Origin: Actinoplanes utahensis
Lineage (GTDB): Bacteria > Actinomycetota > Actinomycetes > Mycobacteriales > Micromonosporaceae
Length of the DNA stretch: 64,000 nucleotides
Assembly: GCF_016862455.1 (NCBI RefSeq)
Contig: NZ_BOMZ01000111.1
Location: 1-64,000, forward strand
Direction of reading: 5' to 3'
In this document: in pieces, positions 44,183 to 53,331 of the stretch
How the letters are laid out: each line of letters begins with the position of its first letter
Position numbering within the stretch: the first letter of the stretch is position 1
The notes under the pieces: generated by a model
Database searches by the model: none
What the model saw: only the letters and a program-made list of their open reading frames with translations
What the model was told of the DNA's origin: nothing
Position numbers and translations under genes: made by a program

Positions 44183-45421
44183 ATGCGAAGGTCCAAGTAC
44201 CGCCGCGCCAATTCTCCGACTTGGTTCAGCGGTCGGCGCCGCGTCATCGCCATCGCCGCAGCGTCTGCGGCTGCGTTCGCCGGCGTAGTGACCGTCACGC
44301 AGATCTCCAACGCGGCCACCGAGAGTGACCAGGTCACCGACCGGGCCCTCGCCGCGTGCGACGATCTGGCGGCGCCCAAGTCGGCCAAGCTCTCCACTCA
44401 GACCCGCAAGGGTACGTACACCACGAACAACGGCCAGGTCACGCAGCACGCGGACGACGGCGCCGGCGACGTGGCCTCGACGGCGGACGTGCGCGCCCGC
44501 TGCCGCGAGTGGGTGCTGCAGAACGTCTCGGCCGAGGGAACCGCCCAGGCGGAGACCCTGGCCCGGCGTAACCGTGGCAACAACGGCGGCGGCAACAACA
44601 ATGGCGGCCAGAACGGCGGCCAGAACGGCGGCCAGAACGGCGGCCAGAACGGCGGGCAGCAGCCCAGCGCCGCGCCGTCCGACCCGGCGGCCAGCGAGCC
44701 CGCCGAGGACGGCCAGAACCAGGGTGGCGGTGACCAGAACCAGGGCGGTGGCGGTCAGAACCAGGGCGGTGGCGGTCAGAACCAGGGCGGTGGCGGCCAG
44801 AACAACGGTGGCGGCCAGAACAACGGTGGCGGCCAGAACAACGGCGGCGGCCAGGCGACCACTCCGCCGCCCGGCGCCGGCCTCGGCATCCTGACCAACA
44901 GCTGTGAGGACTCCGACCTGGAGGCGCACGACGGCTTCCAGCGCGGCAACCGGTGTGTCTCGACCGAGTTCGGTGAGGTCGGCGCGGCCGCCAACAACCC
45001 GACCCTGCTGATCACCAACGCTCCCCGCCAGGTCAACCGGAACCAGCCGTTCACCCTGCAGGTGAGCACCCGGAACCTGATCCGGGACCGGTTCCTCGCG
45101 GCCGGCCAGGGCGGTTACTACGTGGAGTCCAGCGTGCTTCAGGGCGGCCTGGTCCGCGGTCACTTCCACACCGCGTGCCGGATCCTGGACAGCCAGAACC
45201 AGGCGCCCGCCCCGGACCCGGTCCCGGCGTTCTTCGTCGCGACCGAGGACAGCCGCGGCGGCGCCCAGCCGGACACCGTCGCCATCCAGGTGCCGGGTCT
45301 GCCCCAGTCGGGCACCTTCCAGTGTTCTTCGTGGGCCGGTGACGGCTCGCACCGTACGCCGATGATGGAGCGCGCCAACCAGACGCCTGCCTTCGACTCC
45401 GTTCGGATCCGCGTCCGCTGA
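44183..45421 (+). CDS. Secreted protein with Asn/Gln/Gly repeats
   Basis: 412 aa. N-terminal signal segment (about 19-45), a small conserved domain (50-128), a low-complexity region 133-224 built from QNGG, QNQGGGG and QNNGGG units, and a C-terminal domain (230-412) with four cysteines that could form disulfides (NSCEDSD, GNRCVSTEF, HTACRIL, FQCSSWAG). I do not recognise the C-terminal domain. The repeat DNA at about 44579-44854 is made of 12-21-bp units and is prone to length change. 37 bp after the DUF4142 gene, same operon; surface display or a matrix role is a guess. Confidence 0.8.
   Translation: MRRSKYRRANSPTWFSGRRRVIAIAAASAAAFAGVVTVTQISNAATESDQVTDRALAACDDLAAPKSAKLSTQTRKGTYTTNNGQVTQHADDGAGDVASTADVRARCREWVLQNVSAEGTAQAETLARRNRGNNGGGNNNGGQNGGQNGGQNGGQNGGQQPSAAPSDPAASEPAEDGQNQGGGDQNQGGGGQNQGGGGQNQGGGGQNNGGGQNNGGGQNNGGGQATTPPPGAGLGILTNSCEDSDLEAHDGFQRGNRCVSTEFGEVGAAANNPTLLITNAPRQVNRNQPFTLQVSTRNLIRDRFLAAGQGGYYVESSVLQGGLVRGHFHTACRILDSQNQAPAPDPVPAFFVATEDSRGGAQPDTVAIQVPGLPQSGTFQCSSWAGDGSHRTPMMERANQTPAFDSVRIRVR
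44579..44854 (+). repeat. Coding tandem repeats (QNGG / QNQGGGG / QNNGGG)
   Basis: At least four 12-bp units, three 21-bp units and three 18-bp units follow one another in frame within the secreted repeat protein. Confidence 0.85.
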
Positions 45422-45620
45422 TCGTGGAGCCGGCCCGCCGCTGAGGCCGGGAACGAGCCGGTCCGAGGATCCACGCGTCCCGGACCGGGCCCCCCGACGT
45501 TCCCGTCCCGCGTCCTTCCCCCTGCCGGACGCGCAGGTGGCGGACCGCCCGGCCACCACCGGGCGACGGCTCCACCCCGGGTGACCGGATCGACTTCTCG
45601 GGTGTCCGGTCACCCGTACC

Positions 45621-45655
45621 GATGGCCCTGACCACGGAGCATGGTCAGGGCCATC
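45621..45655 (+). terminator. Strong hairpin terminator of the envelope operon
   Basis: Fourteen-bp perfect stem (45621-45634 with 45642-45655) 200 bp after the repeat-protein stop and before the glycosylase gene. Confidence 0.75.
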
Positions 45656-45684
45656 GGCGTGCCCGGCGGTGGCATAGTGGCCCG

Positions 45685-46587
45685 GTGACCGTGACCCGAC
45701 GGCTGACACCACCGGAGCGCTACGCCTTCGGCGCCTCGGTGCGGCCGCTGCTGGTGCCGAAATCCGATCCGTGCGGGCGGTACGCCGACGACGGGTTCTG
45801 GCTCGCGTTGCGTACACCGCAGGGTCCGGCTTCTCTGCACCTGGCCCGCGAAGCGGGTGATCTGATCGCGACCGGTCATGGACCGGGAGCGCGATGGGCT
45901 GTGGACCGGGCCGACGCGATCGCCGGTCTGCGCGACGACGTGAGCGGCTTCCCGGTGCTCGCCGCACGCCATCCGCTGGTCCACCGGCTCGCCAGGACCT
46001 TTTCGGGGGTACGCCTCCCGGCCACCGGCCTGCTCTTCCCGCGTCTGCTGCGGGCGATCCTGGAGCAGAAGGTGACCGGCAAGGAGGCGCACCGGTCGTA
46101 CCGGGCGATCTGCCGGCATTTCGGCGAGCCCGCCCCCGGCCCGGCCGGCCTGGTCCTGCCGCCGGATCCGGCCGCGGTGGCCGCCGCCGCCTACTGGGAG
46201 TTCCATCCGTTCGGTGTCGAGCAGCGCCGCACCCAGGCGCTGCTGCGCGCCGCCCTGGTCGCCGACCGGCTGGAACGCTGCGCCGACGCCGCCGAGGCGA
46301 CCGCCCGGATGACCGCCCTGCCCGGCATCGGCCCGTGGACGGCCGCCGAGACGGTCCGGTTCGCCTACGGGGATTCGGACGCTGTCAGCGTCGGGGACTT
46401 CCACATCCCGAACACGGTCGCCTACGCCCTGGCCGGTGAGGCTCGCGGCACCGACGAGCGGATGCTGGAGCTGCTGGAACCGTTCCGCGGGCACCGGGGC
46501 CGGGTCTGTGACCTGTTCGCCCTGGGCGGGATCACGGCGCCGAAGTTCGGTCCCCGGATGCCGCTGCGGTCGTTCTCCCGATTCTGA
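45685..46587 (+). CDS. AlkA-like DNA-3-methyladenine glycosylase
   Basis: 300 aa HhH-GPD glycosylase. The helix-hairpin-helix is MTALPGIGPWTAAETVRFAY and the catalytic aspartate lies in GDSDAVSVGDFHIPN; LLRAILEQKVTGKEAHRSYR is the preceding helix pair. It removes alkylated purines. The GTG 45685 has CATAGT exactly 6 nt upstream, supporting this start over the longer frame, which would begin inside the terminator hairpin. Confidence 0.9.
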   Translation: MTVTRRLTPPERYAFGASVRPLLVPKSDPCGRYADDGFWLALRTPQGPASLHLAREAGDLIATGHGPGARWAVDRADAIAGLRDDVSGFPVLAARHPLVHRLARTFSGVRLPATGLLFPRLLRAILEQKVTGKEAHRSYRAICRHFGEPAPGPAGLVLPPDPAAVAAAAYWEFHPFGVEQRRTQALLRAALVADRLERCADAAEATARMTALPGIGPWTAAETVRFAYGDSDAVSVGDFHIPNTVAYALAGEARGTDERMLELLEPFRGHRGRVCDLFALGGITAPKFGPRMPLRSFSRF

Positions 46588-46614
46588 TCGGCTCGGCTCG
46601 CTAACTTTGGTGAC

Positions 46615-47889
46615 ATGGAAGGCGTTTGGCCGATCTTACTGGTATTTGTTCTCATTCTGGGCAATGCCGTGTTCACCGGCAGCGAGATGGCGCTGATCTC
46701 GCTGCGGGAGGGTCAGGTGCAGCGTCTGGAGCGGGAGTCCCGGTCCGGCCGGGTGCTGGCCCGGCTCAGCCGCGACTCCAACCGCTTCCTGGCCACCATC
46801 CAGATCGGCATCACCCTGGCCGGATTCCTGGCCTCCGCGGTGGTCGCGCTCTACCTCTCCGATCCGCTCGTCGCCCGGCTGGGATTCCTCGGCACCGCGG
46901 CCGAGCCGGTCGCCACCTTCCTGGTCACCCTGCTCCTCACCTTCGTCACCCTGGTCTTCGGGGAACTCGCGCCGAAACGGATCGCGATGCAACGGGCCGA
47001 GGACTGGGCGATGCTGATGGCCCGGCCACTGGATCTGCTGTCGACCTTCTCCCGCCCGGCGGTCTGGCTGCTCGGCCGGGCCACCGACGGGGTGGTCCGG
47101 CTGGCCGGCGGCGACCCGGACGCCCGGCGCGACGAGGTCACCCCGGAGGAGATCCGCGACATGGTCGCGGCCCAGCGGGAGTTCTCCGCCGAGCAGCGGA
47201 CCATCATCTCCGGAGCCTTCGAGATCGCCGACCGGATCCTGCGGGAGATCCTGGTGCCCCGCCGGGACGTGCTCTCGCTGCCCAGCGGCCGGCCGGCGCC
47301 CGAGGCGCTGCGCACCCTGATCGACGGTGGGCACTCCCGGGCCCCGGTGATCGGCCCGGCCGGGCTGGACGACGTGATCGGCATCGTGCACCTGCGGGAC
47401 CTGGTCGGGGCGGACGGGCCGGTCGACGACGTGGCCCGGCCGCCGCTGTTCCTGCCGGAGACGCTGCGGGTGTCCGACGCGCTCAAGCAGTTGCGTGCCG
47501 AGCGGCAGCCGCTCGCCCTGATCGTCGACGAGCGTGGCGCCATCGAGGGCATCGTCACCATCGAGGACCTGGTCGAGGAGATCGTGGGGGAGATCTACGA
47601 CGAGACCGACGCGGACGTCGCGGCCACCGTTCGGGAGGACGACGGGGCCCTGCTCATGCCGGGTTCGTTCCCCATCCACGACCTGCCGGACGTCGGGTTC
47701 CACGGCAACGCGCCGGAGGAGGGCGACTACACCACGGTCGCCGGGATGGTGCTGGCCCGGCTCGGGCACATCCCGACCGAGCCGGGCGAGGTGGTGACGC
47801 TGCCCGAGTTCACCGCCGAGGTGACCGAGGTGACCGGGCGGGCGATCACCGGCCTCCGGGTGCGGGCGCTGCCCGGGGACATCGACTGA
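46615..47889 (+). CDS. CNNM/HlyC-CorC family membrane protein with CBS domains
   Basis: 424 aa. DUF21 membrane domain with four hydrophobic segments (about 5-170; GSEMALISLREGQVQRLE and FLATIQIGITLAGFLASAVV are typical), a CBS pair (about 205-330; VPRRDVLSLPSG, SRAPVIGPAGLDDVIGIVHL, DERGAIEGIVTIEDLVEEIV) and a C-terminal CorC/HlyC domain (340-420). Members transport or regulate Mg2+/Co2+. ATG 46615 has TAACTT 7 nt upstream. Confidence 0.94.
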   Translation: MEGVWPILLVFVLILGNAVFTGSEMALISLREGQVQRLERESRSGRVLARLSRDSNRFLATIQIGITLAGFLASAVVALYLSDPLVARLGFLGTAAEPVATFLVTLLLTFVTLVFGELAPKRIAMQRAEDWAMLMARPLDLLSTFSRPAVWLLGRATDGVVRLAGGDPDARRDEVTPEEIRDMVAAQREFSAEQRTIISGAFEIADRILREILVPRRDVLSLPSGRPAPEALRTLIDGGHSRAPVIGPAGLDDVIGIVHLRDLVGADGPVDDVARPPLFLPETLRVSDALKQLRAERQPLALIVDERGAIEGIVTIEDLVEEIVGEIYDETDADVAATVREDDGALLMPGSFPIHDLPDVGFHGNAPEEGDYTTVAGMVLARLGHIPTEPGEVVTLPEFTAEVTEVTGRAITGLRVRALPGDID

Positions 47890-47922
47890 CCTCCTGTGCG
47901 ACGCCGGCCCGGCCGTCGGGCA

Positions 47923-47928
47923 TAGCCT
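47923..47928 (+). promoter_or_regulatory. -10 box for the GAF gene
   Basis: TAGCCT, 7 nt before the ATG at 47936. Confidence 0.45.
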
Positions 47929-47935
47929 GCCGTCC

Positions 47936-48502
47936 ATGACAGAGCCGTCGAACGCGTACGAGTACCTGGACCACGTCGATCCGCGGGAACGCGCCCGGCT
48001 CGCGGCCGTGCGCCGGTACCGGCTCGTCGATCAGCCGGTCGAGGACGCGTACGACCGGATCGCCTTCATCGCGGGCGCGCTGTTCGGCACGCCCATCGCC
48101 ACGGTGTCGCTCGTCGAGCAGGACCGGGTGTGGCTGGCCGCCTGTCACGGGCTGACCGGGGTGCGGCAGATCGGCAAGGAGCCCGGTCTGTGCGCCTCGG
48201 TGATCGCCCAGGACGACGTCTACGTGATCAACGACGCGGCCGTGGACCCGCGCACGCTCGAGCACCCGCTGGTCCGCGGCGAGCTGGGCCTGCGGTTCTA
48301 CGCCGCCGCGCCGATCCGCACCCACGACGGGTACCGCCTCGGCACCGTCAACGTGATCGACAGCGTGCCGCGGGAGGCGGACCCGCGCCGGCTCCAGGCG
48401 CTCGAGCACCTCGCCGCGATCGTCGCCGACGAGCTGGAGCTGCGGCTCATGGTCATCCGCAGCGCCGCCGCCGAACAACGCATGCGGGAATCGGTGAACT
48501 GA
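47936..48502 (+). CDS. GAF domain protein
   Basis: 188 aa, a single GAF domain: DRIAFIAGALFGTPIATVSL, VEQDRVWLAACHGL, CASVIAQDDVYVINDAA, then LRFYAAAPIRTHDGYRLGTV. No output domain is attached, so it is probably a small-molecule sensor acting through a partner. Leaderless start as judged from TAGCCT 7 nt upstream. Confidence 0.88.
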   Translation: MTEPSNAYEYLDHVDPRERARLAAVRRYRLVDQPVEDAYDRIAFIAGALFGTPIATVSLVEQDRVWLAACHGLTGVRQIGKEPGLCASVIAQDDVYVINDAAVDPRTLEHPLVRGELGLRFYAAAPIRTHDGYRLGTVNVIDSVPREADPRRLQALEHLAAIVADELELRLMVIRSAAAEQRMRESVN

Positions 48503-48528
48503 TCGTCCGGGCTGGGTAATACAGCGGC

Positions 48529-48732
48529 ATGTTCATCTGGAGTTTCGTCCGCCGTGCCGTCCTGACCGCCGTCCTCGTCCCGCTCGGCGTCGCCGGAGCC
48601 CGCAGGCTCAGCGACACCGTCGAGCGCCGGCGGGGCCCGAACAACCGTGCGTCCCGGCTGCTGCGGCAGGGCGCCGACACCGCGCAGACCCTGTTCGGCC
48701 GGAAGAAGAAGCGCCGCTTCGGCTTCCTGTGA
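48529..48732 (+). CDS. Small basic membrane-associated protein
   Basis: 67 aa. One hydrophobic N-terminal helix (about 3-23) followed by a strongly basic soluble tail ending RKKKRRFGFL. Similar short ORFs are found in related actinobacteria as hypothetical proteins; I do not know a function. 26 bp after the GAF gene and 43 bp before the lipid kinase, same strand. Confidence 0.6.
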   Translation: MFIWSFVRRAVLTAVLVPLGVAGARRLSDTVERRRGPNNRASRLLRQGADTAQTLFGRKKKRRFGFL

Positions 48733-48775
48733 AGCCGGGTTTGATGCGAACCGCTGACCGGGTAACGGCGGCGAC

Positions 48776-49684
48776 ATGCGAACCCCCCGCACGATCGCCG
48801 TCGTTGCCCACCAGCGCAAGACCCTCGGTGGCGGCCTCGACGAACTACGCCGCCTGCTCACCGGCCGCGGCGTCGAGAAGCTGATCTGGTACGAGGTCCC
48901 CAAGAGCCGCAAGGCCCCGAAGAAGGTCCGCAAGGCTGTTCAGGCCGGCGTCGACCTGCTCGTGGTCTGGGGCGGCGACGGCATGGTCCAGCGCACCTTG
49001 GACGTGCTCGCCCACGAGAAGGGTGGCGGGAAGATCCCGGTCGCGATCATGCCGGCCGGCACCGGCAACCTGTTCGCCGGCAATCTCGGCATCCCCACCG
49101 ATCTGGCGAAGGCCGTCGACATCGCGTTCACCGGCGAGCGCCGCCGCTTCGACCTGGGCCGGCTCGACGGCGAGCACTTCGCCGTGATGGCCGGTGTCGG
49201 CTTCGACGGGGCGATGATCAAGGACGCCGACGGGGCGCTCAAGGACCGGCTGGGCAAGCTCGCCTACGTCTGGACCGGTCTGCGCCACGTCAACGGCGAG
49301 GCGCCCCGCGCCAAGATCAAAATCGACGGCACCGACTGGTTCGACGACGAGGCCAGCTGCGTGCTGATCGGCAACGTGGGCCGGATCACCGGCGGCATCG
49401 AGGCCTTCGACGACGCCTCGCCCGACGACGGCTGGCTCGACGTCGGCGTCGCCACCGCGCAGAACGCCGTCCAGTGGGCCCGCGCGCTCGGCACCATGGC
49501 CGTCACCCGCTCCGACCACTCCCCGTTCGTCCGCACCACCCGCGCCCGCCGCATCGACGTCACCTTGGAGTCGAAACTCGAATACGAACTCGACGGCGGC
49601 GCCCGAGCCAAGACCAAGAAGTTCACCGCCGAGGTGGTTCCCGCCGCCGTCCAGATCTGCGTCCCCACCACCCAACAGCCGTAG
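48776..49684 (+). CDS. Diacylglycerol/lipid kinase family protein
   Basis: 302 aa. The DAGK catalytic motif VVWGGDGMVQRTLD (about 62-75) and MPAGTGNLFAGNLGIP (about 94-109) are intact; EHFAVMAGVGFDGAMI begins the C-terminal lobe. It should phosphorylate diacylglycerol or a related lipid (sphingosine-kinase-like fold), linking lipid turnover to phospholipid synthesis. A 104-bp palindrome follows its stop. Confidence 0.92.
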   Translation: MRTPRTIAVVAHQRKTLGGGLDELRRLLTGRGVEKLIWYEVPKSRKAPKKVRKAVQAGVDLLVVWGGDGMVQRTLDVLAHEKGGGKIPVAIMPAGTGNLFAGNLGIPTDLAKAVDIAFTGERRRFDLGRLDGEHFAVMAGVGFDGAMIKDADGALKDRLGKLAYVWTGLRHVNGEAPRAKIKIDGTDWFDDEASCVLIGNVGRITGGIEAFDDASPDDGWLDVGVATAQNAVQWARALGTMAVTRSDHSPFVRTTRARRIDVTLESKLEYELDGGARAKTKKFTAEVVPAAVQICVPTTQQP

Positions 49685-49738
49685 CCGCGCCCCACTCTCC
49701 CCGTAGTCTTCGGTGTGCGCGTGGCCACAGAACTGCCC

Positions 49739-49842
49739 GCAAAATGCCGCCGATGTCGAGACAGTCGATCTTCCGACGCCCAGTGGTTTTTGCTGGGCGG
49801 CGGAAAATCGACTGTCTCGACACCGGTTACCAGGCATTTTGC
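49739..49842. repeat. 104-bp interrupted palindrome between convergent genes
   Basis: Arms pair in three blocks: 49739-49748 with 49833-49842 (10 bp), 49755-49769 with 49807-49821 (15 bp, perfect) and 49777-49783 with 49793-49799 (7 bp) around a T-rich loop. It could be a bidirectional terminator; the length also fits a MITE- or REP-like element. I saw no target-site duplication. Confidence 0.85.
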
Positions 49843-49873
49843 CGCGGAGCGAAGCGAAGCCAGCTAGCTCAGC

Positions 49874-50971
49874 TCAGCCCTGCCACCAGCCGTCCACCGC
49901 CGGCGGGTTGTCGATGTCGATCCGTTCGCCGGGGCGGGGCACCGCCAGGGTGACGCCGCGGGCCTTGGCCTCCCGCCAGGTGCGGTCGGCGGGCTCGGAC
50001 CAATCGTGCAGGGCCAGGTTGAACGTGGCCCAGTGCACCGGGATCATCACGCCGGCCCGCACGTCCACGTGGGTGGCGACGCCGTCCTCGGGGGTCATGT
50101 GGATGTCCGGCCAGGCGTCTCCGTACGCCCCGACCTGCACCAGCGACGCGTCGAACGGGCCGTGTTCGGCGCCGATCGCCGCGAATCCGTCGAAGTAACC
50201 GGTGTCGCCGGAGTAGAACACCTTCCGGGTCGGGCCGTTGATCACCCAGCTGGCCCAGAGCGTCTCGTCGCGGCCCAGTCCGCGGCCGGAGAAGTGCCGG
50301 GCGGGGGTGGCGACGAATTCGATCCCGGCGACGGTGGCCCGTTCGTTCCAGTCGAGCTCGACGATGCGCGGCGCGGGGACACCCCAGCGTTCCAGGTGCG
50401 CGCCGACGCCCAGCGGCACCAGGAACCGGGCGGCCTGCAGGTCCACCAGGGTCTGGATGGTGGCCATGTCGAGGTGGTCGTAGTGGTCGTGGGAGATCAC
50501 CACGGCGTCGATCGGGGGCAGGTCGCGCAGCGCGATCGGCGGTTCGTGCAGCCGGCGGGGGCCGGCCAGCCGGGACGGGGAACAGCGGTCGCTCCACACC
50601 GGGTCGAGCAGGACCCGGCTGCCCTCGATCTCGATCAGCGCGGAGGAGTGCCCGTACCACGTCACGTGCAGACCTTGGGCGTCGCCGCCCGGCTCCGGGG
50701 TGACGAGCGGAACCGGCTGAGGCGGGCGGCGCGCCTCGCGGCCGGTGGCGGCGGCGACGGCCAGCCGGGGCATCGACGCCGCGACCAGGTCGGTGGCGGG
50801 GACGGTGTTGCGGAACTTCCCACCGGAGAACTGTGGCGACGCCTCCACGCGGGCCAGGCGGGTGCCCCGCGAGCGCGCGCCGAGCTGGGCGGGGATGTCA
50901 CGGGCGGCCCAGACCGCCGCGGCGCCCAGGGCCAGTGCCATCACGGTACGGGTTCGCGTTCGCTTAGCCAT
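49874..50971 (-). CDS. MBL-fold metallo-hydrolase (NAPE-PLD/UlaG-like)
   Basis: 365 aa from ATG 50971 (ATG 50977 also possible). An N-terminal hydrophobic segment (about 9-24) may anchor or export it. Metal ligands: ISHDHYDHLD, RHFSGRG, YSGDTGYFDGF and PVHWATFNLALHDW. Order and spacing match N-acyl-phosphatidylethanolamine phospholipase D-like proteins. Substrate likely a lipid or lactone-like ester; unproven. It converges on the lipid kinase. Confidence 0.9.
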   Translation of the reverse strand: MAKRTRTRTVMALALGAAAVWAARDIPAQLGARSRGTRLARVEASPQFSGGKFRNTVPATDLVAASMPRLAVAAATGREARRPPQPVPLVTPEPGGDAQGLHVTWYGHSSALIEIEGSRVLLDPVWSDRCSPSRLAGPRRLHEPPIALRDLPPIDAVVISHDHYDHLDMATIQTLVDLQAARFLVPLGVGAHLERWGVPAPRIVELDWNERATVAGIEFVATPARHFSGRGLGRDETLWASWVINGPTRKVFYSGDTGYFDGFAAIGAEHGPFDASLVQVGAYGDAWPDIHMTPEDGVATHVDVRAGVMIPVHWATFNLALHDWSEPADRTWREAKARGVTLAVPRPGERIDIDNPPAVDGWWQG

Positions 50972-51060
50972 GACCACCAGTCTGGCCCTCCCCGGTCACC
51001 GGCTGCCACCGCCACCCACAGCATCTCCTCAGCAAGTGACCGGTATGACACACTGCCGCG

Positions 51061-51642
51061 GTGACGCTCCATACCCTTCAGGCGCAGCAGCACCTCATCG
51101 TGCGTCAGCGCATTCGTTTCATGGTGAACCAGTACGAGGTTCACGCCGTCGACCCGCAGACCGGCGGGGAGGCCGGCATCCTCGCGTTCGCGCAGCAGAA
51201 GCGGCTCGCGTTCAAGGAGCAGGTGACTCTCTACACCGACGACACCAAGCAGACCCCGCTGCTCGGTTTCAAGGCCCGCCAGGTCATCGACCTCGGCGCG
51301 ACCTACGACGTCACCGACGCGAACGGGCAGCCGATCGGCCTGTTCCGGAAGAACTTCGCGGCGTCGCTGTTCCGGTCCAGCTGGGTCGTCGAGCAGCCCG
51401 GTTACGGCGAGATCGCCGGCCAGGAGCGCAACCAGTGGGTGGCGATCCTGCGGCGGTTCGTCGACTACCTGTCCTGGCTGCCGTACCACTTCGACTTCAC
51501 GATCCAGGGCCGGCCGGCCTTCTCGGTGGTGCGCAAGTGGGGTCTGCGGGACACGTACCAGGTGAGCATCCACGACCCGAACCTGGACCGCCGTCTGGTC
51601 GTGGCGATGGCCGTCGCATTGGACGCCCTGCAGTCCCGGTAA
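51061..51642 (+). CDS. LURP-one-related protein
   Basis: 193 aa, tubby-like C-terminal fold of the LOR family: VNQYEVHAVDPQTG, GILAFAQQKRLAFKEQVTLY, YDVTDANGQPIGLFRKNF, and RPAFSVVRKWGLRDTYQVSI. No TM helix. Bacterial members (scramblase-like) have no firm function. Divergent from the MBL gene, which it may accompany functionally in membrane-lipid handling (speculation). Confidence 0.85.
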   Translation: MTLHTLQAQQHLIVRQRIRFMVNQYEVHAVDPQTGGEAGILAFAQQKRLAFKEQVTLYTDDTKQTPLLGFKARQVIDLGATYDVTDANGQPIGLFRKNFAASLFRSSWVVEQPGYGEIAGQERNQWVAILRRFVDYLSWLPYHFDFTIQGRPAFSVVRKWGLRDTYQVSIHDPNLDRRLVVAMAVALDALQSR

Positions 51643-51645
51643 CCT
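51640..51645 (+). promoter_or_regulatory. -10 box for leaderless dGTPase mRNA
   Basis: TAACCT, overlapping the upstream stop codon (TAA 51640-51642), 6 nt before the ATG at 51652. Confidence 0.5.
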
Positions 51646-51651
51646 CCCGGC

Positions 51652-53118
51652 ATGGACGATCCACGTGCCCAGCGCCTCTTCGGTGACAGTCTGGTGGCCC
51701 CCGGAGATCTGGCGTCGAGCCCTTTCCGGGTGGACCGGGACCGGATCGTCAGCTCGCCGTTCCTGGCCCGTCTCGCCGGGGTCACTCAGGTGATCAGCCC
51801 CGGCGGGGCCGGGCTGCTCGTGCACAACCGGCTCACCCACAGCCTCAAGGTGGCTCAGGTGGGCCGGGCCGTCGCCGAGCGGCTGCGTTCCGCCGAGCCG
51901 GACCTGGCGGAGAAGCTCGGTGGCTGCGACCCGGACGTGGTGGAGGCGGCGGCGCTCGCCCACGACCTCGGGCACCCGCCGTTCGGGCATCTCGGTGAGC
52001 GGGTGCTGGACCGGCTGGCCCGGCACCGGCTGGGGCTGCGCGACGGGTTCGAGGGCAACGCGCAGTCGTACCGCATCGTGACCAGCACCGAGATCCGCGG
52101 CCAGGCCACGCTCGGCCTCAACCTGACGAACGCGGTCCGGGCCGCGATCCTCAAGTACCCGTGGACCCGGCACACCCACCCGGACCCGCACCCCCGGTTC
52201 ATGGATCCGCCGCCGCGCGGCGCCGCCTCGGTCCCCGACGATCCGGACGGCGGCTCCCTCAAGTTCGGCGCCTACTCCACCGAGGTCGCCGACGTGCGGG
52301 CGGCCCGTGCCCCGTTCGCCGGGCGGGTCGCCGACTGGCAGCAGACCGTCGAGGCGTCGGTGATGGACGCCGCCGACGACATCGCCTACGCCATCCACGA
52401 CCTGGAGGACGTGCACCGGGTCGGGGTGCTCCAGCAGGGCGCCGTCGCCTCCGAGCTGATGGCCTGGCAGCGCTGGGGCAGCGAGTCCGACCTGAACCGG
52501 GCCGGCGGCGCGATCGAGTCGCTGCGCCGCCGGTTGCGCCGCAAGGAGGACTGGATCGCCGACGACGAGGCCTTCGCCGACGCCGTCGAACTGGTCCGCG
52601 CCGAACTCGTCGACGGCCTCCTGGCCCGTCCGTTCGACGGTTCCCTGGAGGCCGAGGCCCGGGTCGCCGCCTTCTCCGCCAACTGGACGCACCGCCTCGT
52701 CGCGTCGGTCGAGCTGATCGAGCAGCCGGCCGTCCGCAGCAGTCACGCCCAGTTGGCTCGCGCGCAGTGGCACGAGGTGCAGATCCTCAAGTTCGTGCAG
52801 AACCGGTTCGTCCTGGAGCGTCCCGACCTGGCCCTGCACCAGCGCGGCCAGGCCCGCCTGCTCGCCTCCCTGGTCGAAGCGCTGATCGCCTGGCTCACCG
52901 ACCCCGACGAGGAGCAGCGCCTGCCCCGCCGCCTGCGCGACCTGGTCGAACTGGCCGAGACCGAACTTCCGCCCGGCACCCGCGACCGTCTCACCCTGGC
53001 CCGCGGCCGCGCCGTCGTCGACTTCGTCGCCGGCCTCACCGACAGCCAGGCGGTCGGCCTGATGGAGGCGCTGTCCGGCCGATCCCGCCAGCTCTGGACC
53101 GACGCCTTCGTCCTGTAG
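51652..53118 (+). CDS. dgt: Deoxyguanosinetriphosphate triphosphohydrolase-like protein
   Basis: 488 aa HD-domain enzyme hydrolysing dGTP (and often other dNTPs) to nucleoside and triphosphate. NRLTHSLKVAQVGRA and AHDLGHPPFGHLGE contain the metal-binding His-Asp residues; ASVMDAADDIAYAIHDLED supplies the last aspartate. Members set dNTP pools. Its ATG lies 9 bp after the LURP-one stop and has its own -10 box. Confidence 0.93.
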   Translation: MDDPRAQRLFGDSLVAPGDLASSPFRVDRDRIVSSPFLARLAGVTQVISPGGAGLLVHNRLTHSLKVAQVGRAVAERLRSAEPDLAEKLGGCDPDVVEAAALAHDLGHPPFGHLGERVLDRLARHRLGLRDGFEGNAQSYRIVTSTEIRGQATLGLNLTNAVRAAILKYPWTRHTHPDPHPRFMDPPPRGAASVPDDPDGGSLKFGAYSTEVADVRAARAPFAGRVADWQQTVEASVMDAADDIAYAIHDLEDVHRVGVLQQGAVASELMAWQRWGSESDLNRAGGAIESLRRRLRRKEDWIADDEAFADAVELVRAELVDGLLARPFDGSLEAEARVAAFSANWTHRLVASVELIEQPAVRSSHAQLARAQWHEVQILKFVQNRFVLERPDLALHQRGQARLLASLVEALIAWLTDPDEEQRLPRRLRDLVELAETELPPGTRDRLTLARGRAVVDFVAGLTDSQAVGLMEALSGRSRQLWTDAFVL

Positions 53119-53331
53119 AAGCCCCGCGGTGGCCCGGGCGGGCCGCCCGCTTCGGCTTCCACCGCTTTCGCCGGTACGCCGTACATCGTCCCCGCCGAAC
53201 CCGGCCCGTCCCGGAACCACCGCATTCGGCCCGGCGGCCGCGTTTCGGCCGGGACACCCGCCAGCCTCGCGCGGGAGTCACGGGACGGGCCGGTCCGGCG
53301 CGGGGCGAGGTACGGCGTACCGCCTCGGGGG

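Noticed and set aside
53173..53321. 12-bp inverted repeat (GGTACGCCGTAC) bounding the gap after dgt as a mobile element
   Set aside because: Only about 150 bp apart, with no coding content or target duplication; similar short GTACGGCGTACC words occur elsewhere by chance.
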